Of a stretch of DNA of 64,000 nt, positions 8,951-15,341 are shown piece after piece. A model generated the notes under the pieces. The model worked only from the letters and a program-made list of their open reading frames with translations. It was not told where the DNA came from and did not search any database. The stretch covers positions 5,448 through 69,447 of the forward strand of contig DAOUEL010000045.1 of NCBI GenBank assembly GCA_034430595.1, written 5' to 3'. Position 1 is the stretch's first letter, and each line of letters starts with the position of its first letter. The position numbers were made by a program, and so were the translations under genes. The DNA is from E44-bin32 sp034430595 (lineage in GTDB: Bacteria > Chloroflexota > Anaerolineae > Anaerolineales > E44-bin32).

Positions 8951-9238
8951 TCAGGAGCGGCGGCGGCGTTTGCGTTCAGCTGGACGGATGGTGTCACTCG
9001 TCTGCTGCGTCCAAAGCACTCGATCGGGGACCATCCAGCCATCCGTGAGATAGACATCCTCGGTGAATTGGATTGCGACCATTTTCTCATCCGATTGGAC
9101 GACGACACCCTGAAGCCAATCGCGCACACGATTGCCATCCAGGTTGTGGTCACAGAAAACCTCAACCGTCTCACCCACGGTATATTTCTCCAGCTTGACT
9201 GAGTCTAAGGTTGTTAATTGTGTTGATTTCTTCGCCAT
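8951..9238 (-). CDS. Small basic protein in the suf operon, possibly SH3-like
   Basis: 95 residues from the ATG at 9238, which follows AGAAGG; an upstream ATG (9310) would overlap sufD by 17 nt. The core alternates beta-strand-like segments (VGETVEVFCDHN, WLQGVVVQSDEKMVAIQF, DGWMVPDRVLW), suggesting a small SH3/Tudor-like barrel, and it ends in a basic tail ERKRRRRS. I do not recognise the family. It sits tightly between sufD and sufS, so it is co-transcribed with Fe-S assembly genes. An adaptor or RNA-binding role is only a guess. Confidence 0.7.
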   Translation of the reverse strand: MAKKSTQLTTLDSVKLEKYTVGETVEVFCDHNLDGNRVRDWLQGVVVQSDEKMVAIQFTEDVYLTDGWMVPDRVLWTQQTSDTIRPAERKRRRRS

Positions 9239-9293
9239 GGACCTTCTCTTCAACTGCTCGTTTGTGAACTGATACACAGGATTGTATGTTATT

Positions 9294-10649
9294 TCAGGAT
9301 CTGACGCCAAGTTTCGCGTCGATCATCTTCCTAAATCTTTCGCGCACCCGCTCGAACGGAATGCGGTCCATTATGGGTGTAAAAAATCCATCGATAACCA
9401 TACGCTCTGCTTCCGGGCGAGGCAAGCCGCGTGACATCAAGTAGAAAATCGGTTCCTCTTCGAGCTGCCCGACCGTCGCCCCATGGGTGCAGCGCACATC
9501 GTTGGCCAGAATTTCCAGGCCGGGGATCGAATCGGCGCGCGCATTCTTGCTCAATAACAGGTTGCGGTTCGCCTGGTAGCCATCGGTCTTCTGAGCACCC
9601 GGGGCAACGTAGATCATGCCCTGCCAGACCGAACGGCTGTGCTCGACCAACGCCCCCTTATAGAGCAGGTCGCTGGTCGTATTGGGTGCCAGGTGGTTCT
9701 GCTGGGTATCATGATCGAGGTGCTGGCGCCCGCTGGCGAAGTAGAAGCCTGAGATGCGCCCTTCAGAGCCCTCACCTGCCAGGTCGAGATCGCTGAAGGT
9801 CTTCGTCAGCTGCGAGCCCACCGCCCCAAAAATCCAGTCAATCCGCCCGTCGCGCTCGATGTGCGCACGTTCATGCGTGAAGTTCCAGGTATGTTCACCC
9901 AGGTTCTGCAGCTCGACAAACCGCAGCTGCGCATCCTGTGCGATGCTGAGCTCCACGATCGCAGCATGCAGCGCGCTGCCTGCTGCTTCCGTCGGCGAGG
10001 CGGCTTCATAGACAAATGTCGCCGAGGCTCCCTGCCCCAAGATTACCAGCACCCGGGTGAAGGCTGCCCCTCCCACTCCGGGTGTCCAGAAAACCGTGTG
10101 CAGGGGCTGCTCGACCTGCACCCCGGGCGGGATGTAAAGCAGGGCCCCATCCACCGCCATCGCCGCAGCCAGGGCTGCAAACTTCCCATCGGCCGGGGAA
10201 ACAACCTTGCCCATATGCTCGAGCAGCAGGTCGCTGTGCTCGCGCAGCGCGGTCGACCAATCGGTGAAGATGACCCCCTGGCGGGTCAGATCGGCCTCTG
10301 TTTCGAGGTGTGGTTCGTGCCCCGGCCGCAGGACCAGCAGTGAGCCATGTTCGTCGCCGGCCAGCGGCTCAAGCAACTCAGGATCGACCGGGCGATCGTC
10401 GGCCGGTTGGAGACTTAAGGACTCGGCTGGGAGCGAGCGGATATCCGTTCGGCGCCAGGCTTCATCACGCGTTGCGGGCATCGGCAGCGCCGTGTAGCGC
10501 TGCCAGGCTTCCAGGCGCCGTTCGGCGAGTTGACTTGGCTCACCACTCTCATGGGAACGCTGGCGCACATCATCTTCAGTAAACGCGAACTCGGTTGGTG
10601 TCGTACGGTGCATGACGCGACTTCGCCTGGTTACGGTGCGTGAACTCAT
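9294..10649 (-). CDS. sufD: SufD, Fe-S cluster assembly scaffold subunit
   Basis: 451 residues, the usual SufD size. The C-terminal beta-helix core shows the SufB/SufD landmarks HLDHDTQQNHLAPNTTSDLLYKG-like sequence (about 305-330), an SKNARADSIPGLEI stretch, CTHGATVGQL, and the ending FYLMSRGLPRPEAERMVIDGF. The N-terminal region contains the usual WRRTD-type segment. It forms the SufBC2D scaffold with the adjacent sufB and sufC products. The ATG at 10649 follows AAGGAGAGG at a slightly long spacing; a later ATG at 10613 lacks a ribosome site. Confidence 0.95.
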   Translation of the reverse strand: MSSRTVTRRSRVMHRTTPTEFAFTEDDVRQRSHESGEPSQLAERRLEAWQRYTALPMPATRDEAWRRTDIRSLPAESLSLQPADDRPVDPELLEPLAGDEHGSLLVLRPGHEPHLETEADLTRQGVIFTDWSTALREHSDLLLEHMGKVVSPADGKFAALAAAMAVDGALLYIPPGVQVEQPLHTVFWTPGVGGAAFTRVLVILGQGASATFVYEAASPTEAAGSALHAAIVELSIAQDAQLRFVELQNLGEHTWNFTHERAHIERDGRIDWIFGAVGSQLTKTFSDLDLAGEGSEGRISGFYFASGRQHLDHDTQQNHLAPNTTSDLLYKGALVEHSRSVWQGMIYVAPGAQKTDGYQANRNLLLSKNARADSIPGLEILANDVRCTHGATVGQLEEEPIFYLMSRGLPRPEAERMVIDGFFTPIMDRIPFERVRERFRKMIDAKLGVRS

Positions 10650-10683
10650 GAATCGCTTTGCCTCTCCTTGCTGGTGTACCCGA

Positions 10684-12096
10684 TCAACCGATTGAGCCTT
10701 CCATCTGCAGCTGGATCAACCTGTTCATCTCAACGGCGTATTCCATCGGCAGTTCCTTGACCAGCGGCTCGATGAACCCTGAGACGACCATCGTAATCGC
10801 CTCCTCTTCGCTCAACCCGCGGCTCATGAGATAGAAAAGCTGCTGTTCGCCAACTTTGCTGACCGAAGCCTCGTGCCCGACCGACACTTCATTTTCGTCA
10901 ATTTCAATGGAGGGATACGTATCCGAGCGCGAGTTCTCGTCAAGCAGTAAGGCGTCGCAAACGACGTTAGATTTCGAACCGTGCGCATTTTCGTGGATCT
11001 TCAGCAAGCCGCGATAGGAGGCTCGCCCTCCGCCCTGGCTGATCGACTTGGATGTAATCTTGCTGGTTGTGTTCGGAGCGACGTGTATGACTTTGCCCCC
11101 GGTGTCCTGGTGCTGGCCGTCAGCGGCGAATGCCATCGAGAGAATCTCGCCCCGGGCGCCCTCACCCATCAAGTAGCAGGAGGGGTATTTCATCGTCAGC
11201 TTGCTGCCGATGTTGGCATCGACCCATTCGTGCGAGGCGTTCTCGTAAACCATCGCCCGCTGGGTGACCAGGTTGTAAACGTTTTTCGACCAGTTCTGAA
11301 TCGTCGTGTAGCGGCTGCGCGCACCGGTCTTGACTACGATCTCGATCACACCACTGTGAAAGGAGTCGGTCGTATAGGTTGGCGCTGTACAGCCCTCCAC
11401 GTAATGCATCTCCGCGCCTTCATCGACGATGATCATCGTTCGTTCAAATTGGCCGATGTTGGCAACGTTCAAACGGAAGTAGGCTTGCAGCGGAAGCTCA
11501 ACCTTGACACCCGGTGGTACGTACACGAAGGAACCGCCCGACCAGACGGCGCTGTTCAGCGCGGCAAATTTGTTATCGGTGTATGGAATGATTTTGCCGA
11601 AGTACTCACGGAACATATCGGGGTGCTGTCGCAGGCCTTCCTCGATGCTGAGGAAGATGACGCCTTTCTCCTCCAGATGCTTCTGAACGCTGTGGTAAAC
11701 CATCTCGGATTCGTACTGGGCGCCCACGCCGGCCAGGAACTTCTGCTCCGCTTCGGGAATTCCAAGCTTGTTGAAAGTATCCTTGATCGTGGAAGGGACA
11801 CCATCCCAAGACTGCCCCTCGCTCTCGGCTGGTTTGACGTAATAGAATATTTCGTCCAGCTTGAGCTGGCTCAGGTCGCCACCCCAGGTTGGAATCGGCC
11901 GCTCCATGAAATGCGCCAGTGCCGCGAGGCGGAACTCAAGCATCCATTCCGGCTCACCCTTCATGGCTGAAATCTGGCGAACGACATCTTCATTAAGCCC
12001 CCGGCCGGTGTTGTAAACCGAAAGGTCGGGATCGCTGAAGCCGTATTTGTATTGGTCGATGCCCTTCAGGTGTTCGATGTCGGACGGTGTGGCCAC
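10684..12096 (-). CDS. sufB: SufB, Fe-S cluster assembly scaffold subunit
   Basis: 470 residues with the full SufB layout: N-terminal YKYGFSDPDLSVYNTGRGLNE, the VYVPPGVKVELPLQAYFR strand region, a GCTAPTYTTDSFHSGVIEI segment (Cys of the cluster-assembly path), NTTSKITSKSISQGGGRASYRG and the C-terminal SVGHEASVSKVGEQQLFYL. It builds Fe-S clusters with SufC and SufD, receiving sulfur from SufS/SufU. It follows sufC by 23 bp and precedes sufD by 34 bp. Confidence 0.97.
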   Translation of the reverse strand: MATPSDIEHLKGIDQYKYGFSDPDLSVYNTGRGLNEDVVRQISAMKGEPEWMLEFRLAALAHFMERPIPTWGGDLSQLKLDEIFYYVKPAESEGQSWDGVPSTIKDTFNKLGIPEAEQKFLAGVGAQYESEMVYHSVQKHLEEKGVIFLSIEEGLRQHPDMFREYFGKIIPYTDNKFAALNSAVWSGGSFVYVPPGVKVELPLQAYFRLNVANIGQFERTMIIVDEGAEMHYVEGCTAPTYTTDSFHSGVIEIVVKTGARSRYTTIQNWSKNVYNLVTQRAMVYENASHEWVDANIGSKLTMKYPSCYLMGEGARGEILSMAFAADGQHQDTGGKVIHVAPNTTSKITSKSISQGGGRASYRGLLKIHENAHGSKSNVVCDALLLDENSRSDTYPSIEIDENEVSVGHEASVSKVGEQQLFYLMSRGLSEEEAITMVVSGFIEPLVKELPMEYAVEMNRLIQLQMEGSIG

Positions 12097-12119
12097 GATG
12101 TGCCTCCCTCTCTACCAGC

Positions 12120-12899
12120 TCAAGCTACCGTTTTTCCGTTTGATTTCTCGCGCAGCCAATCGTAGCCATGCTCCTCGAGATGTTCAGCCAACTCTGGACC
12201 GCCGGATTCGGCAATGCGCCCATCAAGCATGATGTGCACCACGTCCGGCTTGATGTAGTTCAGGATGCGCTGATAGTGAGTGATGATCAGCGCCCCCATT
12301 TGGGGGCCGGCCAGCGCATTCACGCCGCTGGCGACAATCCGCAGCGCATCGATATCGAGACCCGAATCGGTCTCATCAAGGACGGCAATCGTGGGCTCGA
12401 GGGTGGCCATCTGAAGAATTTCAGCCCGTTTCTTCTCACCGCCCGAAAAGCCATCGTTCAAGTAGCGGCCGGCGAAATCATGATCCATTTCGAGCAGATC
12501 CATTTTCTCTTTTAACAGCTTGCGGAATTCAGGAATCGAGATGCCCTTATCTTCCGGATCCTCTGCTCGCCGGCGGGCGTTGACCGCCGAACGCAGGAAG
12601 TTCGCCACGGATACACCCGGAATGGCAACCGGGTATTGAAAGGCCAGGAATAAGCCTTTTCGTGAGCGTTCATCCGGGGCCATCGCGATGAGATCTTCAC
12701 CTTTAAAAAGGATCTGGCCTTCCGTAACCTCGTACGAGGGATGCCCCATGAGCACATTCGCCAGGGTCGACTTGCCGGTGCCGTTCGGCCCCATCAAGGC
12801 GTGGACCTCACCGGCCTTCACCACCAGATCGACCCCCTTCAGTATCGACTGGCCGTCGATCGAGGCATGTAAATTGCGTATCTCTAAAGCGTCCGTCAT
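12120..12899 (-). CDS. sufC: SufC, ABC-type ATPase of the SUF system
   Basis: 259 residues. Walker A GPNGTGKST at 37-45, the FSGGEKKRAEILQ signature and Walker B TIAVLDETDSGLD are all intact, and the sequence has the SufC hallmark PDERSRKGLFLAFQYP rather than that of transport ATPases. It drives conformational change of SufBD in the cytosol. It is the first gene of the minus-strand suf operon and is preceded by a near-consensus promoter with a leader of about 48 nt. Confidence 0.97.
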   Translation of the reverse strand: MTDALEIRNLHASIDGQSILKGVDLVVKAGEVHALMGPNGTGKSTLANVLMGHPSYEVTEGQILFKGEDLIAMAPDERSRKGLFLAFQYPVAIPGVSVANFLRSAVNARRRAEDPEDKGISIPEFRKLLKEKMDLLEMDHDFAGRYLNDGFSGGEKKRAEILQMATLEPTIAVLDETDSGLDIDALRIVASGVNALAGPQMGALIITHYQRILNYIKPDVVHIMLDGRIAESGGPELAEHLEEHGYDWLREKSNGKTVA

Positions 12900-12952
12900 G
12901 CAAGATCCTCCAACGATAAAGATGCGCTGCGTCCAACCAGCACACGGTGGTG

Positions 12953-12982
12953 ATTATAGCATGGGCACCCCCACTTCGTCAA
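12953..12982 (-). promoter_or_regulatory. Promoter of the sufC operon
   Basis: Minus strand: -35 TTGACG (12982-12977), 18-bp spacer, perfect -10 TATAAT (12958-12953). The -35 box abuts the AT-rich palindromes shared with the divergent sufR promoter, so a regulator binding there could block polymerase. Confidence 0.85.
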
Positions 12983-13010
12983 TTATTGTGAATAATATAA
13001 GAAATATTAT
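12982..13010. promoter_or_regulatory. Candidate SufR operator: overlapping AT-rich palindromes
   Basis: Two overlapping inverted repeats lie between the divergent suf promoters: ATTATT-gtg-AATAAT (12982-12996) and ATAATAT-aagaa-ATATTAT (12992-13010, perfect 7-bp arms). They touch the -35 box of sufC and lie upstream of the -35 of sufR. A SufR-type dimer would be the obvious binder, but the sequence differs from published SufR sites that I recall from cyanobacteria and actinobacteria, so the assignment is inference from position. Confidence 0.55.
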
Positions 13011-13060
13011 CCGCATGATTGCCCCTTATACCGGGATAAACATGATAAAAATCAGAAATA

Positions 13061-13089
13061 TTGACGATCCACCGTCAGAGTGCTATACT
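13061..13089 (+). promoter_or_regulatory. Promoter of sufR-sufT, apparently leaderless
   Basis: -35 TTGACG (13061-13066), exact 17-bp spacer, -10 TATACT (13084-13089). The ATG of sufR begins at 13099, only 9 nt after the -10 box, and no Shine-Dalgarno sequence precedes it, so the mRNA probably starts at or within 2-3 nt of the start codon. Confidence 0.8.
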
Positions 13090-13098
13090 GCCTGCTGT

Positions 13099-13725
13099 AT
13101 GGCTTCTGAGACACGCGCAACGATCCTGCGTACCCTGCGAACACGCGGGCACTGCACGGTGAAGGACCTGGCAGATGCTGCCGGCATCTCTCCCGTGTCG
13201 GTTCGTCACCATCTTTCAAGCTTGCAGGCCGAAAGCCTGATTGAACTGGAAGAGGTACGCCATGGCGTCGGTCGGCCGCACCACGTTTTCTCGCTGACCG
13301 AAGAGGCTCATGAGCTCTTCCCCACTCGCTATTTCCGCCTCACGAACCGCTTGCTGGGCGAGATTAAAGATCTCATGCCGGTTGGCTCGGTCGAAGGACT
13401 GCTGACCGGTATCGCAGACTCGATGGCCAGCGATTACGCTGGCCAGTTGAAAGATCTTCCGCTAGAGAAACGGCTCAACCGGCTGGTCGAGCTGCTGGAC
13501 GAGGAAGGCTTTGATGCGCAGGTTGAGCGGCGCGGTGATGAAGTCGTGATTCGCGAGCTGACCTGCCCGTACTACCAAATTGGCCAGGCACACCCGGAAG
13601 TGTGTATGATTGATCAGACGTTCATCGCCCAGGCACTCTCTCTCCCTGTAGAACGTGTACGCTGCGTCCTGGACGGTGATGCCCACTGTGCATTCAGTGT
13701 CCCGTTGGGAGGAACCAAATCATGA
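13099..13725 (+). CDS. sufR: SufR-like Fe-S cluster-sensing transcriptional regulator
   Basis: 208 residues from ATG 13099. An N-terminal winged-helix domain (about 1-70, with VKDLADAAGISPVSVRHHLSSL as helix-turn-helix) is followed by a domain with four cysteines, C156, C169, C189 and C197, suitable for binding an Fe-S cluster. Family members repress suf genes when cluster-loaded. It is divergent from the suf operon, with paired promoters 199 bp apart, and overlaps sufT by 4 nt. The start is set by the promoter; upstream in-frame sequence is antisense to sufC and has no HTH similarity. Confidence 0.85.
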   Translation: MASETRATILRTLRTRGHCTVKDLADAAGISPVSVRHHLSSLQAESLIELEEVRHGVGRPHHVFSLTEEAHELFPTRYFRLTNRLLGEIKDLMPVGSVEGLLTGIADSMASDYAGQLKDLPLEKRLNRLVELLDEEGFDAQVERRGDEVVIRELTCPYYQIGQAHPEVCMIDQTFIAQALSLPVERVRCVLDGDAHCAFSVPLGGTKS

Positions 13726-14063
13726 CCGAGGCCACCCCGAAAACACTCTGGGAAGCTGATTCCACCCATCCGGAACTCGCCGAGACGCTGCGGGAAGGGC
13801 TGCGCGAGGTCGTCGATCCGGAACTGGGCCTCAACATCATCGAGCTCGGCTTGATTCGCGAGGCCTCGATCGAAGACGATAATTTGCAGCTCAAGATGAT
13901 CCTGACCACCCCATTCTGCCCATACGGCCCGGCGCTGCTCGACATGACTCGCAAAAAGGCCTCCGAATCCATCGGCAAGGAGACAACGGTTGAGCTCGGG
14001 ATGGAAATGTGGGATCCGAGCATGATGGAAGAAGGAGCGGGTGCTGATTGGGGCCTATTCTAA
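13722..14063 (+). CDS. sufT: SufT/MIP18-family metal-sulfur cluster assembly factor (DUF59)
   Basis: 113 residues of the DUF59 (MIP18) fold, with VVDPELGLNIIELGLIRE and the TTPFCPYGP loop carrying Cys66, which is conserved in SufT/PaaD-like proteins. SufT helps mature Fe-S enzymes under iron-sulfur demand. Its ATG overlaps the sufR stop (ATGA), implying translational coupling, and a terminator follows 24 bp after its stop. Confidence 0.9.
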   Translation: MTEATPKTLWEADSTHPELAETLREGLREVVDPELGLNIIELGLIREASIEDDNLQLKMILTTPFCPYGPALLDMTRKKASESIGKETTVELGMEMWDPSMMEEGAGADWGLF

Positions 14064-14087
14064 ACGCTTCGTCCCTCAAAACCCAGG

Positions 14088-14114
14088 GCGTGCCGCATCC
14101 GGCACGCCTTTTTG
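14088..14114 (+). terminator. Rho-independent terminator after sufR-sufT
   Basis: Perfect 9-bp stem GGCGTGCCG / CGGCACGCC with a CATC loop, followed by TTTTTG. It ends the sufR-sufT transcript. Confidence 0.9.
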
Positions 14115-14279
14115 TTTCGCGAACGGATCAGAGAGGGCGGCCTGAATCAGGGCGAAACCATCACGGACCGCTGTGCAGCTTTAGCCAGGCGCCGCGTGTG
14201 AATCCGAAAAACAGACTTGGATGGTTGATAGCGGACCCTGCAGTTGTGTGAATTCTCAGGAAGGTGAGCTGAGCTGGGA

Positions 14280-14570
14280 TCAGACGGAGGCGCGCGACCC
14301 GGTCTTCGATTGGCGGCGGTTGTCCAGCAAGCCGAACAGTGAAATCAAACCGATGATGAAGCGCAGCAGTACCCCAAAAGATGTGATGGCAAGCAGAATT
14401 GCCGTTCCGAGGACGGCCAGGATCATCCACGGCGATAGCGCTCCCCCGCCTTGGTATGTAACCAGGCGTGCGCGCAGGCTGCGCACGAATTGCGAGTTTG
14501 GCTCGACCGGGGTGAGAACCTCTGCCAGGAGTGATTCGATTTGTTTACGGTTCATGCTTCGCCCTGCCAT
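14280..14570 (-). CDS. Small membrane protein next to an ECF sigma factor
   Basis: 96 residues (91 if the ATG at 14555 is used; both have plausible ribosome sites). The N-terminal ~40 residues (IESLLAEVLTPVEPNSQFVRSLRARL) are soluble; they are followed by one or two hydrophobic segments (about 47-80) and a short basic tail. It starts 20 bp after the sigma factor stop and is thus probably co-transcribed. It may tether or modulate the sigma factor, but it has no recognisable anti-sigma zinc motif, so the role is unassigned. Confidence 0.65.
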   Translation of the reverse strand: MAGRSMNRKQIESLLAEVLTPVEPNSQFVRSLRARLVTYQGGGALSPWMILAVLGTAILLAITSFGVLLRFIIGLISLFGLLDNRRQSKTGSRASV

Positions 14571-14590
14571 TGTCCTTGCCTGCCAGGATG

Positions 14591-15175
14591 CTACTCTTGT
14601 TCTGCTTCGCCGGTTTCAAGACCGGAGTCCAGTTTTTTCACTTCTTCCCGCAAGGTGCTCAAGGTCCGGTGATAGAGACTTTTAATCGCACCTTCCGTCC
14701 GGCCCATCACCTCGCCAATCTCCGCATTCGACATGCGCTCAACGAATTTCAAGATCAGCAGCTGCTGCCGGTCATCCGGTAGGGAGCGAACCGCTCGTAG
14801 AAGCTGGACCTGCTCCTCGCCAGCGATGGCCTCGATCTCCGGGTGTTCACCAACCTCACTGACGGCGACGTGCTTGTCGAGCGGTACCATCGGCCGCCGG
14901 CTACGATCGCGATGCCAGTTGGCGACCAGGTTGTGAGCGATCCGGTACAGCCAGGCGGTAAACGGAACGCCCTTATCCTCGAAGTTCGCCACATGACGCA
15001 GCGCCCGCTGAAACACACGTGCCGTCAGGTCTTCTGCATCGTGATGGTTGCCGGTTCGATAATAGATGTAGTTGTAAATTCGCCGGACATGTCGTTCGTA
15101 CAACTCGCCGAACGCTTCCATGTCATCGCCAGCGATCTCGGCCAGCGCCAGGTCATCGAGCGACTCGCGCGTCAT
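14591..15175 (-). CDS. ECF-family RNA polymerase sigma factor
   Basis: 194 residues. Region 2 (about 20-90) includes YNYIYYRTGNHHDAEDLTAR and the core-binding FTAWLYRIAHNLV; region 4 (about 125-180) has LPDDRQQLLILKFVE and the helix-turn-helix MSNAEIGEVMGRTEGAIKSL. Regions 1 and 3 are missing, as in ECF factors. The C-terminal tail is acidic. It precedes a small membrane protein on the same strand. The target promoter is unknown. The ATG follows GGGAG at 8 nt. Confidence 0.93.
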   Translation of the reverse strand: MTRESLDDLALAEIAGDDMEAFGELYERHVRRIYNYIYYRTGNHHDAEDLTARVFQRALRHVANFEDKGVPFTAWLYRIAHNLVANWHRDRSRRPMVPLDKHVAVSEVGEHPEIEAIAGEEQVQLLRAVRSLPDDRQQLLILKFVERMSNAEIGEVMGRTEGAIKSLYHRTLSTLREEVKKLDSGLETGEAEQE

Positions 15176-15323
15176 GCGCGTGACTCCCGAGGCTGTCCGA
15201 ACTTATAAAAGTTAACACCAATTGGGCGCATTCGTTGCCTGTATTCAAGCGGGGTCTGGAGTGCTGGCCAGCATACCATGGCTCCAGCAGTATAGCATGG
15301 TTGATCCTCGGCCTGAGGCCAGA

Positions 15324-15332
15324 TGCTATAAT
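15324..15332 (+). promoter_or_regulatory. Extended -10 promoter of the DinG-like gene, leaderless
   Basis: TGC-TATAAT: a perfect -10 hexamer at 15327-15332 with the TGn extension at 15324-15326. No good -35 at 17 bp; TTGATC at 15301-15306 is 20 bp away. The ATG starts at 15342, 9 nt after the box, with no Shine-Dalgarno. Confidence 0.7.
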
Positions 15333-15341
15333 GCGCTTTCA

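Noticed and set aside
8928..9174. N-terminal extension of SufS to 9174
   Set aside because: It overlaps the small suf gene in another frame and has no SufS similarity; a good ribosome site is at 8925.
10981..11970. 329-residue plus-strand frame inside sufB
   Set aside because: Antisense shadow of a conserved gene; no motif and no ribosome site.
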